Assembly: GCA_017451735.1 (NCBI GenBank)
Contig: JAFTNU010000078.1
Location: 1-35,754, forward strand
Direction: 5' to 3'
From: Clostridia bacterium
GTDB taxonomy: Bacteria > Bacillota > Clostridia > Oscillospirales > CAG-272
Length of the DNA: 35,754 bases
In this document: in pieces, positions 26,849-33,629 of the stretch
How the letters are laid out: every line of letters starts with the position of its first letter
Position numbering within the stretch: position 1 is the first letter of the stretch
Program-made: the position numbers and the translations under genes
Notes under the pieces: model-generated
Told to the model about the DNA's origin: nothing
What the model saw: only the letters and a program-made list of their open reading frames with translations
Database searches by the model: none

Positions 26849-28060
26849 TCAAAGCATCCGAATTCTGGAGATCAGATTCAAACCGACCTCGGCGGCCTTC
26901 TGCTCGGCCTGCGCCTCGGTCATAGCCTCGGAAATAAAGGCAATGCGGTTGCCCACGGTCACGGTCTCCACATCGCCAAAGACAGCCTTGATCTTGGCGG
27001 CGGCGCCGTCGGTGTTCTCAAAGGAGAAGCAGCGCTTGGTAGCGTAAGCGCTCATATCGGCATAATCGCTCTCGGTTGCCACTGCGAACTTGGGTGCTCG
27101 CTCGGTCTTGCCGCGGTGCGCCACAATGTCGATGATGTCGGCCACCACCGCGCTGGCGGTGGGCAGCTTGCCCGCACCCTTGCCGTAGAACATGCACTCG
27201 CCCAGCATATTGGCGTCAACCAGAATACCGTTAAACACATCTGCCACACCTGCAAGAGGATTGGAGCAGGGAACCATACGGGGGCTGACCATGGCAAGCA
27301 CCTTGCCGTCCATCAGCTCGGTGTGACCGATCAGCTTGACCGAACAGCCAAACGCCTTGGCGGTCTCGGCATCCTCGGCAGTGATCTTCGTGATGCCCTC
27401 ACAGTAGATCTGATTGGGGTTGAGGAGCTTACCGAAAGAAAGTGCGGCAAGGATCACGATCTTGCGCGCGGCGTCAAGTCCCTCCACATCGGCAGCGGGA
27501 TTGCGCTCGGCATAGCCCTTCTGCTGGGCGTCCTTCAGAACGTCCGCGTAATCTGCGCCCTCATCAAGCATCTTGGTGAGGATATAATTGGTCGTACCGT
27601 TGAGGATACCGTTGACCGAAAGGATCTCGTTGGAGGCAAGATCGTTGACCATGGGGCGGATGATCGGAATACCGCCGCCCACGCTTGCCTCAAAGAGGTA
27701 GCGGGCACCGTTCTTGGCGGCAAGCTCCAAAAGCTCGGCGCCGAAGTTGGCCACCACCTCCTTGTTGGAGGTCACCACGCTCTTGCCCGCCTCGAGGCAG
27801 GCCTTGGTAAAGTCGTATGCGGGGTGAGAGCCGCCCATCATCTCGGCGACGATGGTGATGTCGGGGTCGTTCAGAATATCGTTGAAATCATGGGTGACAA
27901 GAGGGCCGAAGGGGCTGTCGGGGAAGTCGCGCAGATCGAGAATGCGCTTGACGGCAACCGTCTCGCCCAGATTTTTTTCGATGACACGGCGGTTATCGGT
28001 CAGAACCTCGGCAGCACCGCTGCCGACTACGCCGAAGCCGAGAATTGCTACATTTACCAT
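26849..28060 (-). CDS. hom: Homoserine dehydrogenase
   Basis: 403-residue NAD(P)-dependent enzyme reducing aspartate semialdehyde to homoserine, the branch to threonine and methionine and so the supplier of IlvA's substrate. The Rossmann motif GFGVVGSG is at 8-15; SNKEVVANFG, GGGIPIIRP, GILNGTTNYIL and the signature NPAADVEGLDAARK follow. The C-terminal 80 residues are a short ACT-like region (VTVGNRIAFISEAMT). The start is the ATG at 28060 with AAAGGA upstream; a frame open to 28126 would overlap the promoter. Confidence 0.95.
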   Translation of the reverse strand: MVNVAILGFGVVGSGAAEVLTDNRRVIEKNLGETVAVKRILDLRDFPDSPFGPLVTHDFNDILNDPDITIVAEMMGGSHPAYDFTKACLEAGKSVVTSNKEVVANFGAELLELAAKNGARYLFEASVGGGIPIIRPMVNDLASNEILSVNGILNGTTNYILTKMLDEGADYADVLKDAQQKGYAERNPAADVEGLDAARKIVILAALSFGKLLNPNQIYCEGITKITAEDAETAKAFGCSVKLIGHTELMDGKVLAMVSPRMVPCSNPLAGVADVFNGILVDANMLGECMFYGKGAGKLPTASAVVADIIDIVAHRGKTERAPKFAVATESDYADMSAYATKRCFSFENTDGAAAKIKAVFGDVETVTVGNRIAFISEAMTEAQAEQKAAEVGLNLISRIRML

Positions 28061-28114
28061 GTGAAGGGAGGTCCTTTCTGTCTTTTTGTGCGTTTTACGC
28101 ACTGTGATTTTACT

Positions 28115-28143
28115 ATTATAGCACACTTTCCCGCAGAATGCAA
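28115..28143 (-). promoter_or_regulatory. Promoter of hom
   Basis: On the minus strand: -35 TTGCAT (28138-28143), 17-bp spacer, exact -10 TATAAT (28115-28120). A small stem GTGCG-TTTTA-CGCAC (28088-28102) lies in the leader. Confidence 0.75.
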
Positions 28144-28152
28144 ATAAAACTA

Positions 28153-28181
28153 TTGAAAAAAATCAAAAAATATGATAGTAT
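28153..28181 (+). promoter_or_regulatory. Promoter of the DUF4364 gene
   Basis: -35 TTGAAA (28153-28158), 17-bp spacer, -10 TAGTAT (28176-28181). It diverges from the hom promoter with only about 10 bp between the two -35 boxes. Confidence 0.65.
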
Positions 28182-28215
28182 TAAAAGGAATTTAAGGATG
28201 AAAGGTGGAATAACA

Positions 28216-28764
28216 GTGGGATCTGCGGTCGGAGGCATGAAAAACGTTAAGATTTTTGTGCTCTATCTCATGGAAAATGTGGGGCGTCCCCTTGACTTTG
28301 TCACCCTCAATGACATCGTAATGCAGACCGATTATATCATGTATCTGGATTTTGCCGAGGCCTTCAACAAAATGTTGGATGACGGTCTCATTGCCAAGGC
28401 GGGGGAGATCGACGGAGAAGAGACCTACGACATTACCCCAAAAGGGCGCATGGTGGCGGAGTCCTTGCACAGCGATATTCTGTCCTCCATTCTCGATAAA
28501 AGCCTGGCGGCGGCTCTGCGGTATCTGGATTTCAAAAGCCGCGGCATTGAGGCAAGATGCGAGACCCACCGCCGTGAGGACGGACGGTACGATTTTTCCT
28601 GCGCCCTTGTCGAGCGGGGAGAGGTCATATACACCACCACACTGATTGTCGATTCCGCCGATCGGGCAGCGCGCCTGAAAGAAAATTTCCATGACCGCCC
28701 CGAGGTGATCTATCGCGGCGTGCACGCGTTGCTTGCGGGAAATATGAATTATTTGTTTGATTGA
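28216..28764 (+). CDS. DUF4364 family protein (winged-helix regulator-like)
   Basis: About 182 residues. The N-terminal KIFVLYLMENVGRPLDFVTLNDIVMQTDYIMYLDFAEAFNKMLDDGLI and ITPKGRMVAESL look like a winged-helix DNA-binding domain of the DUF4364 (PF14277) family common in Clostridia; the C-terminal half is a mixed alpha/beta domain of unknown role. The start is ambiguous: the GTG at 28216 sits 7 nt after AAAGGTGG and leaves a plausible leader, whereas the ATG at 28198 would lie about 10 nt from the predicted transcription start. Targets are unknown. Confidence 0.82.
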   Translation: MGSAVGGMKNVKIFVLYLMENVGRPLDFVTLNDIVMQTDYIMYLDFAEAFNKMLDDGLIAKAGEIDGEETYDITPKGRMVAESLHSDILSSILDKSLAAALRYLDFKSRGIEARCETHRREDGRYDFSCALVERGEVIYTTTLIVDSADRAARLKENFHDRPEVIYRGVHALLAGNMNYLFD

Positions 28765-28912
28765 ATCAACACGTGAATAAAGTGTGAACTTACACACTGC
28801 TTTACGGGCGCAAAAGATGATTTCAAACGCGTAACAAAACAATATTTCGGTATATTTAACAAAAAATGCCGCTTCTTTTCGAAAGAAATCGAAAAAAACG
28901 CGAAAAAATGTA
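28765..28912 (+). other. Spacer with stem-loops before the sigma gene
   Basis: It holds AGTGTG-AACTTA-CACACT (28781-28798), a possible weak terminator of the DUF4364 gene with few T, and TTCTTT-TCG-AAAGAA (28873-28887), an operator-like dyad upstream of the sigma-gene promoter. The rest is A-rich without a gene. Confidence 0.4.
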
Positions 28913-28940
28913 TTGACAATTTGTAAAATTATGCTATAAT
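28913..28940 (+). promoter_or_regulatory. Sigma-A promoter of the SigH-like gene
   Basis: Consensus hexamers TTGACA (28913-28918) and TATAAT (28935-28940) with a 16-bp spacer. Confidence 0.88.
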
Positions 28941-28958
28941 GAACTTGTGCGAGGAAAT

Positions 28959-29540
28959 ATGAAAGCAAAGCTTGCGTCTGTCGAAATTGAAAAATTGATC
29001 CGTCTCGTGCGTGAGGGCGATCAGCAGGCTTTTGCCGATCTGCTCCGGCTGTACGAGCCCTTGGTGCATGCCGAGGTCTCTCGTCATACGGGTGGGTTGG
29101 ACGCCTTCGACGTAGAAGATTTTCATCAAGGCGCTTTGCTTGCATTTTACCGCGCTGTACTGAGTTACGATCTTTCTCAAAAAGAGGTCGAATTCGGGCT
29201 GTATGCCAAAATTTGTATCGCCAATGCGCTTTCCTCCCAGTTACGTGCGTTGCGTCGCCGCCTTTATGAGGTGCCGGTGGCCGACGAATGGTTGGGGGAA
29301 GGGGATCATGGCGAAGGGGACCCCGCACGGCGGGTGATGGAAGAAGAGGCGGCACAGCAGCTGCATGCCCACATTCGTACATTGCTTTCTCCCTTTGAAA
29401 ATCGCGTTTGGAGCCTTTACACGGCGGGCCTTTCCGCCAAAGAGATCGGGCGCATTCTTGGCAAAGAGCCACATTCTATCGAAAATGCCGTTTATCGCAT
29501 CCGTCAAAAGCTCCGTCGGGAGCTGGGGCAGAGAGGTTGA
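28959..29540 (+). CDS. Sigma-70 family RNA polymerase sigma factor, SigH-like
   Basis: 193 residues. Region 2: LIRLVREGDQQAFADLLRLYEPLV then DAFDVEDFHQGALLAFYRAVLSYD. Region 4: LSPFENRVWSLYTAGLSAKEIGRILGKEPHSIENAVYRIRQKLRREL, closest in pattern to SigH (Spo0H), where KSIDNALQRVKRKL is typical. The acidic linker DEWLGEGDHGEGD is unusual. The ATG at 28959 has GAGG only 4 nt upstream; a GTG at 28947 is the alternative. It may be this organism's SigH or a diverged paralogue; the DFHQG in place of DLVQEG-type core-binding residues signals divergence. Confidence 0.8.
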   Translation: MKAKLASVEIEKLIRLVREGDQQAFADLLRLYEPLVHAEVSRHTGGLDAFDVEDFHQGALLAFYRAVLSYDLSQKEVEFGLYAKICIANALSSQLRALRRRLYEVPVADEWLGEGDHGEGDPARRVMEEEAAQQLHAHIRTLLSPFENRVWSLYTAGLSAKEIGRILGKEPHSIENAVYRIRQKLRRELGQRG

Positions 29541-29553
29541 CGTCATTCTATAT

Positions 29554-29622
29554 GCCCCGGTAGCTTAATCCAGAGCGTTGAAGTTTCTCTCAAAGGTGTC
29601 GGTCAGAATCCGTCTAAGGGCA
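29554..29622 (+). pseudogene. Decayed tRNA-like sequence (tRNA-Arg UCU-like)
   Basis: Over 69 nt the order of tRNA signatures is present: GCCC/GGGC acceptor ends (29554-29557, 29618-29621), TAGCTTAAT and AGAGC of the D arm, an anticodon-arm stem TTGA/TCAA with TTTCT at the anticodon position (TCT, Arg), AGGTGTCGGT and GAATCCGTC of the T arm. Two acceptor pairs are mismatched, the D loop is short and lacks GG, the T loop reads TCAGAAT instead of TTCGAAT, and CCA is absent. It is therefore likely a relic or a tRNA mimic in the leader of the next gene. Confidence 0.5.
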
Positions 29623-29654
29623 AAAACAATCACAACAAAGTGAGGTACAAGGCA

Positions 29655-29969
29655 ATGAACGAAGAAGTAATGATGACTGGCGCAGAAGAGGTCTTTGAGG
29701 ACGAGACTCTGGTTTGCAAGGAATGCGGCAATGAGTTCGTGTTCACCGCAGGCGAGCAGAAGTTCTACAAGGAAAAAGGCTTTATGAACAAGCCCAAGAG
29801 CTGCAAGGCTTGCCGTGACGCTAAGAAGAACGCCGGCAGAGCTCCCAGAGAGTACTTCATCACCACCTGCGCAGAGTGCGGCGGTGAGGCGAAGGTCACT
29901 TTCCAGCCCTCCAGCGACAGACCTGTTTACTGCAGCGCTTGCTTCGAGGCAAGAAAGAACGCGCAGTAA
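29655..29969 (+). CDS. Double zinc-ribbon domain protein (zf-trcl type)
   Basis: 104 residues with four CxxC knuckles forming two ribbons: Cys21/24 with Cys50/53, and Cys72/75 with Cys93/96. The first domain, LVCKECGNEFVFTAGEQKFY, matches the 'probable zinc-ribbon' family zf-trcl (PF13451). The second (CAECGGEAKVTFQPSSDRPVYCSACF) is the companion domain seen in Firmicutes. The middle and tail are lysine/arginine rich, suggesting nucleic-acid or ribosome binding. The start is the ATG at 29655; an in-frame GTG at 29640 is possible. Function unknown. Confidence 0.88.
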   Translation: MNEEVMMTGAEEVFEDETLVCKECGNEFVFTAGEQKFYKEKGFMNKPKSCKACRDAKKNAGRAPREYFITTCAECGGEAKVTFQPSSDRPVYCSACFEARKNAQ

Positions 29970-29983
29970 GAAAAATATAGAAG

Positions 29984-30012
29984 AGCGCGTGGCCTGAGGC
30001 CGCGCGCTTTTC
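29984..30012 (+). terminator. Terminator of the zinc-ribbon gene
   Basis: Stem AGCGCG-T-GGCC with GGCC-G-CGCGCT, one T-G wobble, loop TGA (29984-30008), followed by TTTTCTT. Confidence 0.88.
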
Positions 30013-30316
30013 TTATATTTTATGGGTTCGGGTGATAAGCTTCGTATTTTTTAGGTGTTCCTCGAAAGCGGCTCGACGATCGCCAAGATCGCCTTCGCCT
30101 TACTTTCTCCGGAACACCGTCAAACTACTCGCTTCTAACCCGAACGGGGAAGCTGGTGGGTATCCTTATCTTGCTTGCTTTTTGAACGAAAGGGGAAGAT
30201 GGTATTGCGAGCCCGTAGGGGGCGACGTCCCGTAAGTAGCGTAGCGACGGAATAGCGAAGCCGCTTAGCGGCAAGCGTCCGCCCCACGGGTTTGCGCGAA
30301 CATAACGACTACGGTA

Positions 30317-30360
30317 GCCTTCCCCAGCGGGGAAGGGGGACCGTTTGCGGTGGGTGAGGA
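30317..30360 (+). repeat. CCTTCCCC-hairpin repeat, copy 1
   Basis: The hairpin CCTTCCCC-AGC-GGGGAAGG (30318-30336) is followed by GGGACCG, GCGG and TGGGTGAGG. The same order occurs inverted at 30622-30667, so the two are related copies facing opposite ways around a 260-bp interior. Confidence 0.6.
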
Positions 30361-30492
30361 TGCCCGAGACATAATCTGCGCAAACGTGGCGGCTACGTGT
30401 CATCCTGAGCGCAGGGCGTAGCCCGAAGTCGAACTTTTGCGGGTCGAGGCCCTTGGGCCGAGCGAGCAAAAGCGCAAGGCGTTAGCCGCAGC

Positions 30493-30577
30493 GGGATCTC
30501 GTATGGATGACCAATAGCTTTTTGTAGCAAATGTTATTTTCACCCATGAAAGCTATTGTGATCCCTTACGAGATCCC
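30493..30577. repeat. 85-bp interrupted palindrome
   Basis: Outer arms GGGATCTCGTA (30493-30503) and TACGAGATCCC (30567-30577) are exact inverted repeats of 11 bp. Inner arms AATAGCTTT (30513-30521) and AAAGCTATT (30549-30557) are also exact. It folds into a two-stage hairpin and lies inside the inverted repeat pair. Confidence 0.6.
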
Positions 30578-30621
30578 TTCGGTCGCACGCTTCGCAACTC
30601 CTCGGTTTTGCTCCGCTCCCT

Positions 30622-30667
30622 CCTCATCCGTCAGGCTTTGCCTGCCACCTTCCCCGCAGGGGAAGGC
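30622..30667 (-). repeat. CCTTCCCC-hairpin repeat, copy 2 (inverted)
   Basis: On the minus strand it reads GCCTTCCCC-TGC-GGGGAAGG, then TGGCAGGC, AAAGCCTGA and CGGATGAGG, with the same hairpin and the same GATGAGG/GGTGAGG end as copy 1. The second arm pair GGCAGGC-AAA-GCCTG is better preserved here. Confidence 0.6.
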
Positions 30668-30691
30668 GTATAAGACAGGGCCCCAGAATTC

Positions 30692-30913
30692 TTACTCTCT
30701 TAACTTCCTTGGCGTATCACACAACCCGCTGAGATAATCCGACGAAAGATTATAAAATCTGCAAAGCACCATCAATTCACTCATTTTTAATTTGATGAGA
30801 CCTTTTTCGATTTTGTCGTACTCTTCGCAGCTCTTTTTTAAAAGTGCACCAATGTCCTTTTTGCTTATGCTTCTTTCCTTACGTACCTGCTTGATCCGTT
30901 CGTGGCATTCCAA
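30692..30913 (-). CDS. XRE/Cro-CI family helix-turn-helix protein
   Basis: About 73 residues, essentially one HTH_3 domain: ERIKQVRKERSISKKDIGALL, then EYDKIEKGLIKLKMSELMVLCRFYNLSSDYLSGL, ending shortly after. The likely start is a TTG at 30913, placed 8 nt after AAAGGAG (minus-strand reading of 30922-30928); an ATG at 30937 lacks a ribosome site. A single-domain repressor of this size typically controls itself or a neighbour. It diverges from rlmA, and a dyad lies between them. Confidence 0.78.
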   Translation of the reverse strand: MECHERIKQVRKERSISKKDIGALLKKSCEEYDKIEKGLIKLKMSELMVLCRFYNLSSDYLSGLCDTPRKLRE

Positions 30914-30968
30914 AAGAATCACTCCTTTCCCCTGCATTTTATCACAATCGTCCGCAAAAACGTGGAAA

Positions 30969-30985
30969 TACTCAAACTCTGAGTA
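30969..30985. promoter_or_regulatory. Operator-like dyad between the XRE gene and rlmA
   Basis: TACTCA (30969-30974), 5-bp gap, TGAGTA (30980-30985). It lies just upstream of the rlmA -35 and in the XRE gene's upstream region, as expected for the operator of a small XRE repressor. Confidence 0.45.
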
Positions 30986-30989
30986 AGCC

Positions 30990-31018
30990 TTGCATTTCAA
31001 GCTTACTTATGGTAAAAT
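30990..31018 (+). promoter_or_regulatory. Promoter of rlmA
   Basis: -35 TTGCAT (30990-30995), 17-bp spacer, -10 TAAAAT (31013-31018). The spacer includes half of a small stem (TAAGC/GCTTA, 30984-31006). Confidence 0.72.
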
Positions 31019-31044
31019 GAAGAAAATCTGTTCGGAGGGGTATT

Positions 31045-31860
31045 ATGTGGTGGAGTGAATTATTACGCTGTCCCGTGTGTGGCGGGCAGATGGCAAGAGA
31101 GGGGAATTCTCTTTTCTGCAACGGCGCCCGCCGCCATTGCTTCGACCTGGCCAAGGAGGGGTATGTGAACCTTGCCTCCTCCCGCGCCGCAGGAGGCGGG
31201 GACGACGCCGCACTGATCCGCGCCCGCACCGCGTTCCTTTCGGGCGGGCACTATGCGCCCCTGGCCGATCGGGTATGCCATTTGTTGGCGGAATATGCCC
31301 CGGGGAGCACCGTGGTTGACGCGGGTTGCGGAGAAGGCTACTATGCTTGCCATATGGCAACCCACGGGATGCGTGTGTTTGGCATCGACCTTTCCAAAAA
31401 CGGCATCAGGCATGCCGCCAAGACAGCCGCAAGGGAAGGGCTTGATGCACTGTTTGCGGTGGCGGGTATTTTTGACCTGCCTGTGGCAGATGCTTCGGCA
31501 GATGCGGTGGTCAGTCTGTTTGCCCCCGTGGCCGAGGAGGAATTTTTGCGCGTGCTGAAGCCGGGCGGCATTTTACTGTTGGCAGGGGCGGGACCACGGC
31601 ATCTTTTTGCCCTTAAGCAAGCCATTTATGATACCCCTTATCAGAATGAGCCCCGTGCCGATGCCCCGCACAACATGGAAAAGCTGACCGAGGAGCGTCT
31701 TGACTTTGATATGGCATTGAATGCCCGGGCGTTGAACGATCTCTTTGCCATGACACCTTATTTCTACCGCACCTCTGCCGCAGGGCGGGAGCGCTTGGCG
31801 GCACTGGAGGCCCTGACCGTGGACGCTCAGGTGGATATCGCCCTTTACCGTAAGCATTAA
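31045..31860 (+). CDS. rlmA: 23S rRNA (guanine-N1)-methyltransferase, RlmA type
   Basis: 271 residues. The N-terminal zinc finger is CPVCGGQ with Cys9, Cys12, Cys25 and His31 (ARRHCFDLAKEGYVNL), the family hallmark for binding the rRNA hairpin. The SAM-dependent Rossmann domain has VVDAGCGEGYY at 90-100 and the post-I acidic GIDLSKNGI. It methylates N1 of a guanine in helix 35 of 23S rRNA; whether the target is G745 (RlmA-I) or G748 (RlmA-II, tylosin resistance TlrB) cannot be read off. The start follows GGAGGGG. Confidence 0.9.
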   Translation: MWWSELLRCPVCGGQMAREGNSLFCNGARRHCFDLAKEGYVNLASSRAAGGGDDAALIRARTAFLSGGHYAPLADRVCHLLAEYAPGSTVVDAGCGEGYYACHMATHGMRVFGIDLSKNGIRHAAKTAAREGLDALFAVAGIFDLPVADASADAVVSLFAPVAEEEFLRVLKPGGILLLAGAGPRHLFALKQAIYDTPYQNEPRADAPHNMEKLTEERLDFDMALNARALNDLFAMTPYFYRTSAAGRERLAALEALTVDAQVDIALYRKH

Positions 31861-31870
31861 AAATAGAAAA

Positions 31871-31924
31871 AGATCGCAACGCGTGAGTAAATTTTTACTC
31901 CTGACGCATTGCGACCTTTTTTTT
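31871..31924 (+). terminator. Terminator of rlmA
   Basis: Long imperfect stem, ATCGCAACGCGT and GTAAA pairing with TTTAC and ACGCATTGCGAC, ending in eight T (31917-31924). Confidence 0.88.
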
Positions 31925-31934
31925 ATTTGCCGTA

Positions 31935-31943
31935 TGCTACAAT
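31935..31943 (+). promoter_or_regulatory. Possible extended -10 promoter of the spoIIA operon
   Basis: TGC-TACAAT (31935-31943) is an extended -10 sigma-A element, 38 bp before the spoIIAA ATG. No proper -35 exists because the preceding rlmA terminator occupies that place. A SigH-type promoter, usual for spoIIA in Bacillus, was not found. Confidence 0.4.
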
Positions 31944-31981
31944 GTGCTCTACCGACTACGACAAAAGAAGGATGTGAAAAA

Positions 31982-32323
31982 ATGATCCACACGGATTACG
32001 GTTATGAGGTCCAATCGCGGGATCGGTTGCTCTGTGTTTATCTTTACGGAGAGATCGACCATCACAGCGCCGTGGCTCTGCGGGAGGATCTGGACGCCCT
32101 GCTCCTGCGGGAACGCCCACAGCGCCTGGTGCTTGATCTTTCCCGTATTGAATTCATGGACAGTGCGGGATTGGGGCTTTTGATGGGCCGCTATCGGCTG
32201 ATGAAGGAATTGGGGGGCGTCATGGCGATCGAGCGCCCCAACGAACGCGTGATGAAGATATTGCGCCTGGCGGGTATGGAGCGCTTTTTCGAGATCGGCG
32301 GCGTGAAAGGAGTAGGAAGATGA
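31982..32323 (+). CDS. spoIIAA: Anti-sigma F factor antagonist
   Basis: 113-residue STAS protein. The phosphorylatable serine is Ser61 in EFMDSAGLGLLMGR, equivalent to Ser58 of the Bacillus protein. When dephosphorylated (by SpoIIE) it strips SpoIIAB from sigma F in the forespore. The start is the ATG at 31982, 9 nt after AGAAGGA; an upstream extension to 31883 would pass through the rlmA terminator. Its TGA overlaps the spoIIAB ATG (ATGA). Confidence 0.95.
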   Translation: MIHTDYGYEVQSRDRLLCVYLYGEIDHHSAVALREDLDALLLRERPQRLVLDLSRIEFMDSAGLGLLMGRYRLMKELGGVMAIERPNERVMKILRLAGMERFFEIGGVKGVGR

Positions 32324-32778
32324 AAAGAAGAGTTTTAAACGAGCGGAATCGCATGAGTCTGTGCCTGCCCGCGGTGTCTGTAAACGAAGGGGTGGCCCGT
32401 GCCGCTATTGCGGCCTTCTGTGCCCAGCAGAATCCGGGGGCCACCGAGCTGGCGGATATCAAATGCGCGGTTTCGGAGGCGGTCACCAACTGTATCGTAC
32501 ACGCCTATGCGGGCGGTACGGGCGCCATCTACATAACGGTCGTGCTTTATACCGACGGCACGGTTCGGGTGGTCATCAAGGATAAGGGCTGTGGCATTGC
32601 CGATGTGCGCCGTGCCCGTGAGCCGCTTTATACCACCGATGCCGTGGGCGAGCGGAGCGGTATGGGCTTTACCGTTATGGAGAATTTTATGGACAGGCTC
32701 TCGGTACATTCCCGCCCGGGGAAGGGCACGGTGGTGGTGATGACCAAGCGTATCGGGGCGTCCGACAAAAAGGAGTGA
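32320..32778 (+). CDS. spoIIAB: Anti-sigma F factor, serine kinase
   Basis: 152-residue GHKL ATPase that holds sigma F inactive and phosphorylates SpoIIAA. N box VSEAVTNCIVHAYAG (Glu53, Asn57), G1 box KDKGCGI (Asp88) and G2-like GERSGMGFTVMENFMD (110-125) are intact. It starts in overlap with spoIIAA and ends 4 bp before sigF; its TGA is inside the sigF ribosome site AAAAGGAGTGA. Confidence 0.95.
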   Translation: MKRRVLNERNRMSLCLPAVSVNEGVARAAIAAFCAQQNPGATELADIKCAVSEAVTNCIVHAYAGGTGAIYITVVLYTDGTVRVVIKDKGCGIADVRRAREPLYTTDAVGERSGMGFTVMENFMDRLSVHSRPGKGTVVVMTKRIGASDKKE

Positions 32779-32782
32779 TCCT

Positions 32783-33532
32783 GTGGAAGAAAATGCCCGT
32801 ACGGCAAGGCACTATGAGCTGCTGGCCCTGGCGCAATCGTCGGACGAGGAGGCCGCGGCGGCGGCAACCGAGACGCTGCTTTGCGAAAATATGGGTCTGG
32901 TGCGCAATGCGGCGATCCGATTTCGCGACCGCGGCACCGAATATGAGGATCTTGTGCAGATCGGTACCATTGGTATGCTGCGTGCCATTCGTACCTTCGA
33001 CCTGACAAGGGGAACTGCGTTCTCCACCTTTGCCGTGCCTCTTATTGTGGGGGAGATCCGCCGCCATTTGCGGGATGACGGTATGATCCGCGTCAGCCGC
33101 GGCTATAAAAAGTTGGCCGTGGATCTGACCCGCCGCCGTCGCGAGATCGCCGAGTCGGAGGGGCGGGACGCATCTGTTGAGGAATTGGCTCTTTTTTGCG
33201 GGGTGACCAAGGAGGAGGCCGCCATGGCTCTGGCGTCGGTCTCGCCTGTGACGTCCCTTTCCGAATGTGCCTTTGAGGAGGAAAAGGGGGAATTGTCCGA
33301 GCGCATCACCGACGATGAGAGCGCCAACGAGCCCGCGATTCTCAATGACCGCCTGGCTCTGCGTGAGGCCATCGGCCGTATGCCCCCCTTGTGGCGTAAG
33401 ATCCTCCTACTGCGCTATTACCGCGATCGCACGCAACAGGAGACGGCCGATGTCCTGGGCCTTTCTCAGGTCAAGGTGTCAAGAGAGGAGAAGAAGATCA
33501 TCGATTTTCTCAGAGGGGAAATGATCGTGTGA
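32783..33532 (+). CDS. sigF: Forespore sigma factor F
   Basis: 249 residues with a GTG start 7 nt after AAAGGAG. Region 2 is complete: YEDLVQIGTIGMLRAIRTFDLTRGTAFSTFAVPLIVGEIRRHLRDDG. Region 3 follows (VSRGYKKLAVDLTRRRREIAESEGRDASVEELA), and region 4 reads LLLRYYRDRTQQETADVLGLSQVKVSREEKKII. The order spoIIAA-spoIIAB-sigF and the region 2 IGEIRR-type stretch separate it from SigB/SigG. It is the last gene of the operon; no spoVA genes follow. Confidence 0.95.
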   Translation: MEENARTARHYELLALAQSSDEEAAAAATETLLCENMGLVRNAAIRFRDRGTEYEDLVQIGTIGMLRAIRTFDLTRGTAFSTFAVPLIVGEIRRHLRDDGMIRVSRGYKKLAVDLTRRRREIAESEGRDASVEELALFCGVTKEEAAMALASVSPVTSLSECAFEEEKGELSERITDDESANEPAILNDRLALREAIGRMPPLWRKILLLRYYRDRTQQETADVLGLSQVKVSREEKKIIDFLRGEMIV

Positions 33533-33564
33533 TCGGTGCTTTCGGTGCCGTGGTCGCAAGCAAC

Positions 33565-33602
33565 AAGCCCCGCCCGTGTGCATTGCACACGGGCGGGGCT
33601 TT
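33565..33602. terminator. Terminator between sigF and the cyclophilin gene
   Basis: Perfect 17-bp stem AAGCCCCGCCCGTGTGC with GCACACGGGCGGGGCTT, loop ATT (33565-33601). The flanking T or A runs are short, but the stem is very stable and sits between convergent genes. Confidence 0.8.
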
Positions 33603-33629
33603 GGTATACCGTTACTTAGTCGGCGGGGA

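Larger units (their letters stand above)
30013..30691. other. Gene-free repeat block
   Basis: About 680 bp with no supportable gene. Reading frames here (for example 30125-30469 minus) are repeat-driven, without ribosome sites or recognisable protein. The block carries the inverted repeat pair at 30317-30360 and 30622-30667, a hairpin at 30434-30472 (CTTTTGC/GCAAAAG and GGCCC/GGGCC), a segment GTGTCATCCTGAGCGCAG (30398-30415) like a widespread Clostridia intergenic repeat, and the palindrome at 30493-30577. Confidence 0.6.

Noticed and set aside
26678-28147. 489-codon + strand frame opposite hom
   Set aside because: Mirror frame of homoserine dehydrogenase with no ribosome site; it crosses the bidirectional terminator.
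30125-30469. 114-codon minus-strand frame in the repeat block
   Set aside because: Runs through hairpin repeats, with no ribosome site and no protein-like pattern.
31861-31981. SigH promoter for spoIIA
   Set aside because: No AGGA-type -35 with a GAAT-type -10 at the right spacing was found; only an extended -10 of sigma-A type is visible.
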